A DNA stretch of 64,000 nt from Choristoneura fumiferana (lineage: Eukaryota > Arthropoda > Insecta > Lepidoptera > Tortricidae): positions 7,683,875-7,747,874 of the forward strand of contig NC_133497.1 of the NCBI RefSeq assembly GCF_025370935.1, in the 5' to 3' direction. How positions within the stretch are numbered: position 1 is the stretch's first letter; the number at the start of each line of letters is the position of its first letter. The notes below the pieces were generated by a model. The model saw only the letters and a program-made list of their open reading frames with translations. It was not told the DNA's origin and searched no databases. The position numbers were made by a program, and so were the translations under genes. Shown in pieces: positions 11,693 to 43,246 of this stretch.

Positions 11693-14600
11693 CTACGATA
11701 TTTTGCGTTTGTCAGTCTGTTCCATTCCTTCTTCAGTGGAGGGCACAGTTACACTGTCACGTAGCAACGCCGGCCAGTCCTTCTTGGCGTCTATCAGGTC
11801 TTCACCCACTTCGTAATTGAGCTGGAAAGTTAAAACAATCCAAAATCACTGGTTCATTGTGTTTTTCATAGAAATATCACGAACAAAAATATACAAACAG
11901 GGCAAGCTAAAGCAAAGCTTGTATAAGTTTTTTGTTAAAAAAAAATTATGCAAACTTTTTTTTCTAACTGTTCTTTTGTGACTGTATTTGCATGTCATAA
12001 GTAGTACATTTCAGTACCAAATTTCAAGTCAATGTCAGTTACCGGTGAGGAGTTCCATCCTGCAGAGAGGATCCTGGCTGGACCACCAGGATGTCAGTCA
12101 CTGCCAGATTATTGTATTGTCACCAGATTTACATAATAAGCCATATTGAGCTTGACGACCGGATGGCTAAGTGGTTAGAGAACCTGACTATGAAGCTTGA
12201 GGTCCTGGGTTCGAATCCCGGCCGGGGCAGATATTTGTGTGAATAACACGAATGTTTGTTCTCGGGTCTTGGATGTTTAATATGTATTTAAGTATGTATT
12301 TATCTATATAAGTATGTTTATCCGTTGCTAGTATCCATAGTACAAGCTTTGCTTAGTTTGGGACTAGGTCAATTGGTGTCAAGTGTCCCATGATATTTAT
12401 TTATTTATATTTATTTAAATATTTCAAGTCAATCCTACCACTGGAAGTGGGTCAAATTCAACTTGCAAGATTTGACCCGCACATACATACATTATACATT
12501 GCAAGTTAAATAAAAGCTTTTAAAATAGACAACCCCAATTTCGAAAAAAGGACTTGAATTCATGAGCCAATGGAACCATTTCACAGTAAACGTCATAGTG
12601 ACATCGCATTAATTAACAAGGAAAATCGCAATGACTTCTCCTTTGAAAAGGTTCCATTGTGGCTCATATGAATTAAGTACACCAAGATTCCTAAAGATCC
12701 AGGCCTGCACTCTAAACCGAGTATTTTTTTTTCGAAAATCAATAATCCTTTGCACAAAATGCCTAATAACAATATTTTGGCTTTCGGAAGATTGTCTTTA
12801 GGAATATCGTAAGTACTTATAAATTTAGATTTTGGAAACCATGCGACGGACCCCATTATAAAGTAACGTACCCTCTTGCGGCCGCAGCGCGCGGGCGGTA
12901 TGACGACGCCGTGCTGTTTTTGTAGATGCTTCTTCCAGTAGCAGCGGCGCGTGAAGCACGAGTGGCACACGTCGCACTCGAAACTGGTAAAAAAAGTCTT
13001 GTAAAAAAAATGGAATTCTGGCTTTTCGCCAAACATGTTTTGTCAATGAGGGCTATCGTTTTTTGTCTTTCTAGATGGCGCCACTGTTGCGTGAGGTTTT
13101 TAAGTGTGGCTTACTAAGTCTGTTATTACGGGCGAGAAAACAAAGTTTTGTTTAGTAATACCCCTTACCACCTTAAAACCGTACCATAAAAATATCGAGC
13201 AACCACAGTCTTGCGTAGTCCCGTTTTGTTTGGAAAAAAAGGGAGGAAAGTTTCCGAAAGACAAAACTGTCTCAAAAGGCACAGGCAATTATTGCACCGT
13301 AACGCATATTTGCCATAATTAATTTCTCTTAATGCAAAATATTTACAAAATTATTCTAATTGTAAATAAACCCGCGTAGCTCACCCAAAAACTATGAGAT
13401 TTGTCATTTCGGAGACCTCACGCTACACTAGCGCTTCTAGTGGCGAATTCAGTGGCGAATTCATAGGCGATAGCCCTCATTGTCATAGTGAGGTGCGGCG
13501 CGGGTGGTATGCTGTGGCGAGGCGAGGGTTGCATTGTGTGGCGTGGCGCGGGTGGCATAGTTTGCCGTGGCGTAAGTTGCATTGTGTGGCGTGGCGCGGG
13601 TGACATAGTGTGGCGTGGCCGGGATCGTATAATGGAGCGTGGCACGGGTGGCATAGTGTGCCATGGCGTAAGTTACATTGTATGGCGTAGCGCAAATTGC
13701 ATTGTGTGGCGTGGCGCGGGTGACATAGTGTGGCGTGGCGGGGATCGCATAATGGAGCGTGGCACGGGTGGCATAGTGTGCCGTGGCGTAAGTTGCATTG
13801 TGTGGCGTGGCGCGGGTGACATAGTGTGGCGTGGCGCGGGTGGCATAGTGTGCCGTGGTGTAAGATGCATTGTGTGGCGTAGCGCAAATTGCATTGTGTG
13901 TCGTGGCGCGGGTGGCGTAGTGTGTCGTGGTGTAAGATGCATTGTGTGGCGTAGCGCAGTTTGCATTGTGTGGCGTGGCGCGGGTGACATAGTGTGCCGT
14001 GGCGTAAGTTGCATTGTGTGGCGTAGCGCAGGATGCATTGTGTGTCGTGGCGCGGGTGGCGTAGTGTGTCGTGGTGTAAGATGCATTGTGTGGCGTAGCG
14101 CAAATTGCATTGTGTGTCGTGGCGCGGGTGGCGTAGTGTGTCGTGGCGCGCTCACCGTTTGATGGCGTCGTGGCTGTCCTGGTGGCGCCGCAGCTTGGTC
14201 CGGTCGTAGAACCGCTTGGGGCACTGCGCGCACGCGTGCGGGCGGGAGCGCTCGTGCGTACGGCGCATGTGCGATAACAAGTTCGACGAGTTGTAGAAAG
14301 AATTCGCGCAGATGGCACACTGGTAGTTCTTCTCGCCTGCGGGAAACAAAAAGTTAAAAGGAAGTTTTCGCGTTTTGTGATTTTTTGTTATATCGTATCA
14401 AATTAAATAATACATCGCTAGCAAAATTTACATTTGTAATATTCATAAAGTTCGCTCACAAAAATGATTGATGTTGCAATACAATCTTTTTTTTAAGTAG
14501 TGACGCGTCACTACTTTGTAGTATATAATAATAAAAGTATAATATAAACTTACAAAAAATTAAAACGTTCGTACGAAATTTAAAATTAAACATTGGCTTT

Positions 14601-17600
14601 GCTGTAGCCAGTTAATAAAATAGATGAGAGAGCGGACGTGGGTCATTATTTGAGCGTTTCAATCGCCTCATTTTCGTGGTCACATTTTTTTATGAACGGA
14701 CGGTAGATTTTGATGTCATTTTCGATTATTTTTTAGTCGTCCCGTCCTGTACTTCTACTAGAAAACCTGGAAACTATAACAGAATCTTTTACCGGTGCAT
14801 ATAGTGAGAATTTTGGTGGGCGAATGATTTATATTCCTTGTATTTGGATGGATCGATGATCGATGAAGGGATGGTTGGACGGATGGATTGGTGGTTGGAC
14901 GGATGGATGAATAAATGAGGTGAAATGCAATTATTTGTTGCACGAAGTATTCCTTCAGATTTTACAAACATTTACCCGCCAGCCGTTCCTTCAGTACCTT
15001 TTTGAACTCATTTAATACTTGGGATGACATGTATGCTAAGATGCGGCCGGACTGACCGATGTGTATCCGCATATGCTTGGTGAGGTCGTGGCGGTGCCAG
15101 AGAGCCTATTCCGAAGTTCGAAAATCGAAGTTCGTATCGTACCGTCCCTCTCGCTCTCGTCTCGTATTAAATAGTATAAGTGTCAGAGGGATGGAACGAC
15201 ACGAACTTCGATTTTCGAATTTCGTAGTAGCCCTGCAGGTGCGGTACTCGCACTGCGGGCACGCGTGTACAGGCGGCAGGTGCCAGCGCAGGTGAGAATA
15301 GTGAGAGCTTTGGATGGATGAATGCATGGATGGATGGAGGAATGGATGGATGTAGGAATGGATGGAATGAGAAATGGATAGATTGAAGAGTGGATAGATG
15401 GATGAATGGACGGATGAATGAATCGAGGGCTAGATGGATGGATAAATGGATCGAGGGATAGATGGATGGATGGAAAGATGGACGGATGCCTGGATGGATG
15501 GATGGATGGATGGATGAATGGAAAGATGGACGGATGCCTGGATGGATGGACGAACGGAAGGATGGATGGATGGATGAATGGATCGATAGATGGATGGGTG
15601 ATAGATGGATGGAGGCGGGCGAACGTCTCGTATGCTAAGATGTAGGACACTGACCGCTGTGTATCCGCATATGCTTGGTGAGGTCGTGTCGGTGCCAGGT
15701 GCGGTACTCGCACTGCGGGCACGCGTGCACCGGCGGCAGGTGCGACCGCAGGTGAGAGTAGTGCGAGCTCTGGTACGTGAACGTCTTGCCGCAGAACTGA
15801 GGAAAGATCATCATCATCGTCATCCCAGCCTATAAACGTCACACTGCTGGGCAAAGGCCTTCTCGCGGAATGAGAGGGCTTGGGCAGTAGTTCCCTCACG
15901 GGAACAGTTAGCCATTGAGAACTTATCATATATCATCATATCATCATGGGACACTTGACACCAATTGACCCAGTCCCAAACTAAGCAAAGTTTGTACTAT
16001 GGATACTAGGCAACGGATAAACATACCTATATAGATAAATACATACTGAAATACATATTAAACATCCAAGACCCGTCTACTCAATAAATGTGTCTTGAAT
16101 CATTGGCGATGTATGTATGTATGTATGTATGCAGGTATAACTCTTTATTGTACAGTGGAATGAAAAGGTTGATTTTATTCCTCCATCTCCATTTTGCCAA
16201 CGAACTTCCACGCGGGGAGAGCGTCTTCACCTTTATGTAGTTAGTGCTCCGTTAGCCCGCACGAAGCGGTTTGCTTCATCGTTCATAAGCGAACTGCTAA
16301 GGAATGGAATTCGCTCCCGTCGTCTGTATTTCCGGATAAATACAACTAGGGCTCTTCAAGGCTAGAGTGAATAGGCTGTTACTGAACCAGTGAGATACAC
16401 CTTTGGCCTCATCTGCACTTGACATCAGGTGAGATAGGGGTCAATGACGGTCAGTTTTATGTAAAAAAAAAACAATTTTTAAATAAATTCGTTTACACGA
16501 CTACACGTTGCAAGAACATGTTACCTTTTTAAATGACATTATGACGAAACAAACATATCATACTCGGCCTATAAAGAAGTTATACTGAGCAAGCAAAAAC
16601 AGACCTTAAGGTTGTCAACCTTTTCATTCCGCAAATGCACACAAAACACATTACAAAAATCAGATTCTGGCTAGAAGCAAAAATGAACATATTTCAATTC
16701 ATAAAGGGGATCTCTTCGAGTTAACCTTCATGGTACCTTACCTCGCAGACCCACAAGCTGCTCTTGTCCCCCTTGGGGCGGGGGGTGGGGCGCGGCGCGG
16801 GGTGCGCGCGCGCACGGTGCGCCGCCAGCTCCACCTTACTGGTGAAGTGCAGGTCGCAGGCGGGGCACGGCACGCGACGCACTTTGAACGGCACACCCGC
16901 TGTCTGGAATATAAAATAAAAAACAAAACGTTGATACGATCTTCTTAAACTTAAGAGCTAGGTACGCTCTTGTAGGTGGAGTAGCCGCCATTCCGCATCA
17001 TAACATAGTAAGTAGAGCACAAAACACAAGATCAGCCAAATATGTGGTCTACCACCTACCACCCTAAAGTTGATAATCGTTTTCATGTCACAAAACAATA
17101 ATGCCAATAGACGTGTCTGTCAACTTTAAAGTTCGACTTTAGCGCGGCATATTCATTAGATAGGAACTTTTTGAGAAACACTCATTTAATAAAGAGCAAA
17201 GGATCTCACCTCAGTGGTCCAGCTGTCTGTCTGTGTGTCGTCCTCCGGCGCGGAGTCAGCGGCGGCGCGCGCGCGGGGCGGCCGCCCGCGCCGCTTGTGC
17301 GGGCCGCGCTTGAGCGCCCGCGGCTTGACGCTGACTGGGCTGAGACATACAAAATAACCATGTCCTACTAATATTATAAATACGTTGTGTACAGTCTCCA
17401 TCAGACCAAGGAGAGGCCAAGGTGATCAAAAATATCGAAACTTGAACTCTAATCTAATACCTTAATAATAGAGTACATATAGATATAGATATCTGATGAC
17501 AGCTGTACTAACAACCTCACTCATGTGTGTATTAGGGTTGTAATGGAACTTCGCCTCCGCCTCCGCCTCCGTATTTTTTTTGCGGAGTTATAACGGAGGT

Positions 17601-20600
17601 TTAATTCTCATTTCATCAGCACACACAGCGCAGCGCAGCGGGAACACGGTCGGGGTGGGGGCGGGCGTATGTCAAATAACACACGACACCAGGAATCAAC
17701 CTGTCTCGCTGCTTGGACGTAGGAAATTGTAATGTACCTATGTTTGATTGTACCGCGATTTTTTAAAGTGATTTTGTACAAAGTAATTGTTTATTTAAGT
17801 CACATGCACGATGACGCCGAAAACAAGAGAGATTTGGCAGTTTTTTTTTTAAAATTAGAGATTTTTGAGATGAATAAAGCATAAACTACTATTTTTTCCA
17901 CATCCACTTTCACCTCCGCATCCGCCTCCGTTAACTTCCACATCCGTGGAGGTGAAACTTGTCGCCTCCGCATCCGCCTCCGCCTCCACTAAGAAGGCCT
18001 CCGTTACAACCCTAGTGTGTATATTTGTTACTCTTTCACACCACACTATGTCACCCGCGCCACGCCCACTAGACCACCCGCGCCACGTCATACTATGTTA
18101 CCCGCGACACGCCACGCTATGCCACACGTGCCACGCCACACTATGCCACCCGCGCCACGCCCACTAGACCACCCGCGCCACGTCATACTATGTTACCCGC
18201 GACACGCCACGCTATGCCACACGTGCCACGCCACACTATGCCACCCGCGCCACGCCCACTAGACCACCCGCGCCACGTCATACTATGTACCCGCGACACC
18301 CACGCTATGCCACACGTGCAACGCCACACTATGCCACCCGCGCCACGCCCACTAGACACCCGCGCGCACGTCATACTATGTTACCCGCGACACGCCACGC
18401 TATGCACACGTGCCACGCCACACTATGCCACCCGCGCCACGCCCACTAGACCACCCGCGCCACGTCATACTATGTTACCCGCGACACGCCACGCTATGCC
18501 ACACGTGCCACGCCACACTATACCACCCGCGCCACGCCCACTAGACCACCCGCGCCACGTCATACTATGTTACCCGCGACACGCCACGCTATGCCACACG
18601 TGCCACGCCACACTATGCCACCCGCGCCACGCCCACTAGACCACCCGCGCCACGTCATACTATGTTACCCGCGACACGCCACGCTATATATGTTAGAGCT
18701 GTTACCTATCCTACTTCCTATTAATATTAAAAATGCGAAAATGTTACTCCTTCACGCTAAAACGATTGGACTATTCGGATGAAAAGTAGCTGGACGTCTG
18801 AAATAACACATAGGCTACGTTTTATACCGATCCTGCAGGAATATAGAGAATATTATAAATGCGAAAAGTTTGTAAGTCTGTTTGTTGGTTACTTCATCAT
18901 GCCTCAACCGCTGAACCGGTTTAGATGAAATTCGGTGTACACATAGTTTGAGTCCCCAGGAAAAACATGATAGTTTTTATCCCGGAAATTTGCATTGTTC
19001 CCGTGGGATTGCGATAACCTAATTCTCCGCGGACGTAGTTGCGGGTAGCGGCTATTAATATTTATTTTTGATGGATAATGTACAGTTAGTTAGTGAAATC
19101 TAAGCTGCATAAGATAAACATTTACAATCTAATCTACGAAACTCACCTATCTGCCTTCTCTTTCTTCATTTTAATCCTAATGCTCTTTCTAACAGTATCC
19201 AACCACCCTCCATCATCATCATCACCAATTTCATCACCAATTTCATCACCTACATCCATGTCCATCTCAATTTTAACCGTAACAGGTGTTACGGGTACAC
19301 AAGATGCCTTCGGAAGTTCATCTGTTGATATGTTTGTGTTTGTCAAGTGCGAGCGCAGTGAGTTCTGGGAGTCGAGGCATATCCTTTTGAAGGAGTGAGC
19401 GGTGCGGAGGCGCGAGACGCATGGCTGGCAGATCAGGGTGGGAAGACTCGGGGTTGGGAGGAGCTGAAAATTTTTAAAATCAGAATCAGAAAAAAATGTT
19501 TATTGTAAAACATATGAAGGCTGTAAGATACAGAGTTGTTACAAACATTTTGTGATCTTTATGTCTTGCCAATGGGTGTACAAAACATTAAATAGTAGGG
19601 TGGAGCGAATTTTTGTTTTTAATTTTGAATGCTGAATAGTGCTAAAAAGTTGCGATTTGTTCAAAGGTTTATGAGAAAAATAAAAAATTTCAAACCTACT
19701 TTGAGCCCTCTACTTGTCATTCAAAGATTTGAAAAAAAACTTTATTCTTATGTGAAATTACAAAGTTTTCATACAAGAATCAAAATCTTCAAGGTAAGTT
19801 AGAGGGCTAAAACATATGTCGAAAAAATAATTTAAAAATAATGTAAGAAACTAGTCCACATGCACGTTTTTAGAGATATTCAAGACTGATTAAACAACTT
19901 TTTTTTTCTCCATACATAGACACTCCACCCTATTAAATAAGGGGGGTTTTTGTAATGTCACTGTACTGGTTTTGGTGATCAATAAAGAATATTTGTATTG
20001 TATTGTATTTAAAAATACACAATTAAAATCAATATTACAAGGACATAATTTTGCAAGAAAAATCCAACTTTATAAAACTTTCTTACTGGCATTTTTTTTT
20101 TCCAACTTATCATCATCATCATCATCATCATCATCCCACTGCAGGGCACAGGCTTCCTCTCCGAATGAGAGGGCTTGGACTGTAGTTTTGACGCATCCAG
20201 TGCACTTTGGAAGCTTCATAGACACACCATTAAATTTATTCGCCAGTGTTTCCTTCACCATAGAACTCATGGTAAATTTCAAATGTTGTATCTTTGCACA
20301 TAAATTCCTAAAAACTCAGAGGTGCGAGTTTGGGTTTGAACTCATGATCTTCTGCTTGAGAGCCGATAGGTCAGACCACTAGGCTATGGCTAAAGCAAAG
20401 CCAACAAGACTTGATATACTTCAACTTAGTCAGATATGTGATTATTAGTGTTTCCCTCCTTTTCTGTCTCATGACATAATTTATCTAGTCTTGTTGGCTT
20501 TGCTTTAAGAACAAATTGAGAACCTAGCAATGCTCTTCTAATCTAAATCCAAACTAGTAACTATAAAGAGAAGGATTTGTTTGTGCTTGTTTGGATTAAG

Positions 20601-21082
20601 TAACTCAAAACTACTAAACCTGTACTTATATTATGCTTATATTTGCTTTTGTATATTATCACTACTTTTTTACATACATTATTTCAAGTCAAGGGTCAAT
20701 TTTGTTGATATATTGATTTGAGATATGAGATTTTTCTTAAATACTAACAATGTGTTGTCCCGGGATACTGTGCACTTCCCAGAAGTTGCAAACAAAGGGT
20801 ATTTTTTTATAATTCAGTCCATACATGTGTTCCACTGGACGTAGGTCTCCTAAGTTTTCTATTATTTGCTAACATGATTTTTCCTATTCATCCTTACATA
20901 CAACTAAAAAGGAGGTATTAGAAGTACCTAGAATAGAGTTTATAGTGTGAACTTACAAGCAGCCCTGTACAGTACTCTATTTGTTCAACTAAATCGTTTT
21001 CTTTGACAAATAGCTCCTGCATTTCATCTCCAGACGACAAACATACTCTGCACAAATCATCCCTTTTAAAATCTGATTCCAT
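11693..21082 (-). CDS. ZAD / AT-hook / six C2H2 zinc finger protein
   Basis: Eight exons join in phase to 429 aa: 21082-20957, 19463-19147, 17330-17210, 16903-16742, 15796-15655, 14336-14156, 12983-12872, 11821-11693. Residues 1-75 form a zinc-finger-associated domain (ZAD) with Cys11-x2-Cys14 ([15 protein letters not shown]) and Cys54-x2-Cys57, split by intron 1. Acidic sequence follows ([11 protein letters not shown]), then an AT-hook-like RRGRPPR at 161-167 and six C2H2 fingers starting near residues 201, 241, 268, 296, 325 and 353. Finger 2 is split between exons 4 and 5; fingers 3 and 4 are joined by the linker HSGEKNYQC. ZAD domains mediate dimerisation in the large insect ZAD family, so this is probably a sequence-specific nuclear regulator; target unknown. 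The tail after finger 6 is short and basic (KRKIS). It is divergent from the mitochondrial Hsp70 gene. Splice sites are all GT-AG and phases agree. Confidence 0.88.
11975..12515 (+). mobile_element. Non-LTR-like element interrupted by a SINE
   Basis: The two halves (about 11975-12145 and 12420-12515) match a continuous element at about 62440-62775: both share atcctggctggaccacca, ccagattattgtattgtcac and the end ttgcaagttaaataaaagct. A tRNA-headed SINE sits between the halves. It lies in the last intron of the zinc finger gene. Confidence 0.65.
12154..12412 (+). mobile_element. tRNA-derived SINE, best-preserved copy
   Basis: The head has an A-box-like stretch (atggctaagtggttagag) and a B box (gggttcgaatcccggccgg), and the body ends near aggtcaattggtgtcaagtg. 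Other copies: 30575-30813 (+), about 32950-33110 (diverged), about 34736-34934, about 15938-16068 (-, 3' part), about 46200-46262 (-, 3' part) and a split one around 34005-34495. It is not a functional tRNA: no acceptor stem and a long SINE body follows. Confidence 0.8.
13045..13481 (+). mobile_element. AATGAGGGCTATCG-end MITE, copy 1
   Basis: About 430 bp with inverted ends aatgagggctatcg / cgatagccctcatt and no coding capacity. Flanked by GTC (13042-13044, 13482-13484). It lies in an intron of the zinc finger gene and abuts minisatellite 1. Five other copies occur in the window (31711, 34078, 39370, 47461, 56179). Confidence 0.85.
13485..14150. repeat. Minisatellite 1 (~24-bp GTGTGGCGTGGCGCGGGTG-type unit)
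   Basis: About 27 tandem, degenerate units of roughly 24 bp, for example ttgcattgtgtggcgtggcg and tgacatagtgtggcgtggcg. The array ends within a few bases of the donor of zinc finger exon 6 (14156). Because the unit is a multiple of three, several frames stay open for up to 285 codons on either strand, but these are repeat artefacts. The unit is the reverse complement of the type seen at 18035-18685. Confidence 0.9.
14842..14918. repeat. Short GGATG-type satellite tract
   Basis: Degenerate ggatgg/ggacgg units. It lies on the far side of the broken exon copy from the main array at 15313-15617, so the exon copy is bracketed by the same simple repeat. Confidence 0.7.
15057..15313 (-). pseudogene. 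Duplicated, truncated and MITE-interrupted zinc finger exon
   Basis: This copies the exon 5 region (15796-15655) of the host gene. It keeps [24 protein letters not shown], interrupted, and the donor gtcagt. It lacks its acceptor and first codons (FCGKTFTY): homology ends at 15313, where the GGAT satellite begins. A 135-bp MITE at 15101-15235 cuts the finger between CEYRT and the [13 protein letters not shown] part. The duplicated finger therefore cannot be spliced in as a working unit. The real exon 600 bp away is intact. Confidence 0.85.
15101..15235. mobile_element. CAG-flanked MITE inside the exon copy
   Basis: Same family as 6805-6934: ends agagcctattccgaagttcg and gtagtagccctg, with internal inverted cgaagttcgtatcgt. 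CAG flanks it at 15098-15100 and 15236-15238, and removing it restores the reading of the real exon across the junction. Confidence 0.8.
15313..15617. repeat. GGAT/GATGGATG simple satellite (~300 bp)
   Basis: Long run of ggatggatggat units with variants (ggacgg, gaatgg). It separates the broken exon copy from the functional exon 5. The reading frames through it on both strands are repeat artefacts. Confidence 0.9.
15938..16068 (-). mobile_element. 3' part of the tRNA-derived SINE
   Basis: Reverse-orientation copy of the SINE body, containing gacaccaattgacccagtcc and aaactaagcaaagtttgtac. The tRNA-like head is missing. Confidence 0.65.
17035..17185. repeat. Copy of the 2511-2830 repeat
   Basis: Shares aaagttgataatcgtt, aatgccaatagacgtgtctg and ataggaactt with 2511-2700. 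It ends just before the donor of zinc finger exon 3 (17210). Confidence 0.55.
18035..18685. repeat. Minisatellite 2 (95-bp higher-order unit)
   Basis: Seven tandem copies of an approximately 95-bp unit; the landmark ccactagacc recurs near 18066, 18161, 18256, 18349, 18443, 18538 and 18633. Each unit is made of four ~24-bp subunits of cgccacactatgccacccgc type, reverse-complementary in style to minisatellite 1. It lies in intron 2 of the zinc finger gene. Confidence 0.9.
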
Positions 21083-21185
21083 AGTTCGTTACTTCTTTCC
21101 TCAGTGAACACTTTAACTTAATTAAATGGTAAATATTTCGATACATACAAGATGTCGTTATCAAATGAGTTCTTAAATAATGGTA
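19750..21185 (-). repeat. Right arm of the ~1.4-kb inverted duplication (functional copy)
   Basis: Contains the intact first exon of the zinc finger gene, about 100 bp of its 5' flank and the start of intron 1. Partner at 7212-8620 in opposite orientation. The embedded SINE is at about 20110-20395. Confidence 0.85.
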
Positions 21186-22077
21186 AATTTAAGTAAATAA
21201 TGAAATGAAAACAATAATTCTGATATTTATGTAGGTACAGTACATGTATGGAATGGACTTGACATGACAAACAAGACAAGTGACGTGTGTGACAGTGACA
21301 GTGACACTTGAATGAAGTGATATCGGTGCTCCCTCTATTATATAAATTATGAACTACGAAAAACAGAACTTGTTGACTTGCTACTCATCGCTAGATGACA
21401 CTGTAACTAATTAGTTTATCAAGTCACAGTAGAAAAATCTAACAGTAAGTAATATTGCTTAACAAGTGTTTTTGGAAACTAGCATACTGCCTTTTTTTTT
21501 TCTACTGTGACATTTAAGTTTACTAATTTACAAACTAGATGGCGTTGTACAACCAATGGCTTTACACCGGGCCATGAAGTTTTGCTATTTAATGCTAGAT
21601 GGCAGTGCAAAGAAAAAAGTATATTCAACAATAGATGTCACTATGATGCCACTTACTTTTTTTTTTTTTTACTTTTTCCGTTGAATTGATAATTTTAATT
21701 CTTATAATTTATAACTAATCATGATTATTTAAAAATCACTTATTTGTTGGCAAAGTGAAATTATTTAATAGGTTAGCATATTCTCTATTACAGTACCTTA
21801 AAATTATTTTGTTCTGTGATTCGTGTTTTTTTTTTATTGCGCACTATCATCCAATCGGAAAGATCCGTTTAATCAAGGAAAACTAACCTCGTAGATTTTA
21901 AAACGAGAATATTCCATCCATAGTGCTCCGTGGTCCTATTTTACGTGTGGCAAGTAAATAATACCATTGCTAGAAAAAGTCAAAAACGTTCTTTCGCGAA
22001 GTTGCGTCACCCACATGTTCTGTCTGAAGTGAATTAAAAACGAGAATTAAATTGAACAGTTGATAAAAACCACAAAA
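21083..22077. promoter_or_regulatory. Divergent promoter region of the zinc finger and mitochondrial Hsp70 genes
   Basis: The only space between two head-to-head start codons (21082 minus, 22078 plus), so both core promoters should lie here. Inside it, 21418-21513 holds a small fold-back (agtcacagtagaaaaa / tttttctactgtgacatt). Purine and pyrimidine runs are common and no convincing TATA or initiator can be fixed by eye. Confidence 0.45.
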
Positions 22078-43101
<21,024 letters not shown>

Positions 43102-43240
43102 ACCGGACTGTGCTCAGTCCACACTTAGCGAGGAGCGGCGGCTGCCTCAGTCTTAACAGTAAACACTTTAATGCGGCACTCTGATACTATACTACCCTTT
43201 GAACGCCAAGAACAATTAAGGCCACTAACGCCTGAAGGTG

Positions 43241-43246
43241 AATAAA
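43241..43246 (+). terminator. Candidate polyadenylation signal of mitochondrial Hsp70
   Basis: AATAAA about 140 bases after the TAA stop at 43099-43101, followed by a T-rich stretch. A second AATAAA-like word lies about 60 bases further. Confidence 0.5.

Noticed and set aside
12593..12871. Extension of the last finger exon into a 147-codon frame
   Set aside because: The exon ends at a good donor (gtacgt) and joins in phase to 11821-11693, which ends the protein sensibly; the extension reads AT-rich intron.
13461..14320. Reading frames of 206-285 codons on both strands over minisatellite 1
   Set aside because: They exist because the ~24-base unit is a multiple of three; the peptides are pure repeat ([12 protein letters not shown]), they overlap a real exon in the wrong frame, and the exon's own frame hits a stop right after its donor.
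15183..15929. 248-codon minus-strand frame rich in HPSIHPS
   Set aside because: Translation of the GGAT satellite plus out-of-frame exon sequence; not a protein.
18017..18782. Open frames up to 149 codons in minisatellite 2
   Set aside because: Same artefact of a repeat without stops ([14 protein letters not shown] text); intronic, no start or splice context.
21906..21915. Two-unit heat-shock element (aGAAtaTTCc) 163 bases before the mortalin ATG
   Set aside because: Only two inverted units without a third; expected by chance in AT-rich DNA, and mitochondrial Hsp70 is usually constitutive.
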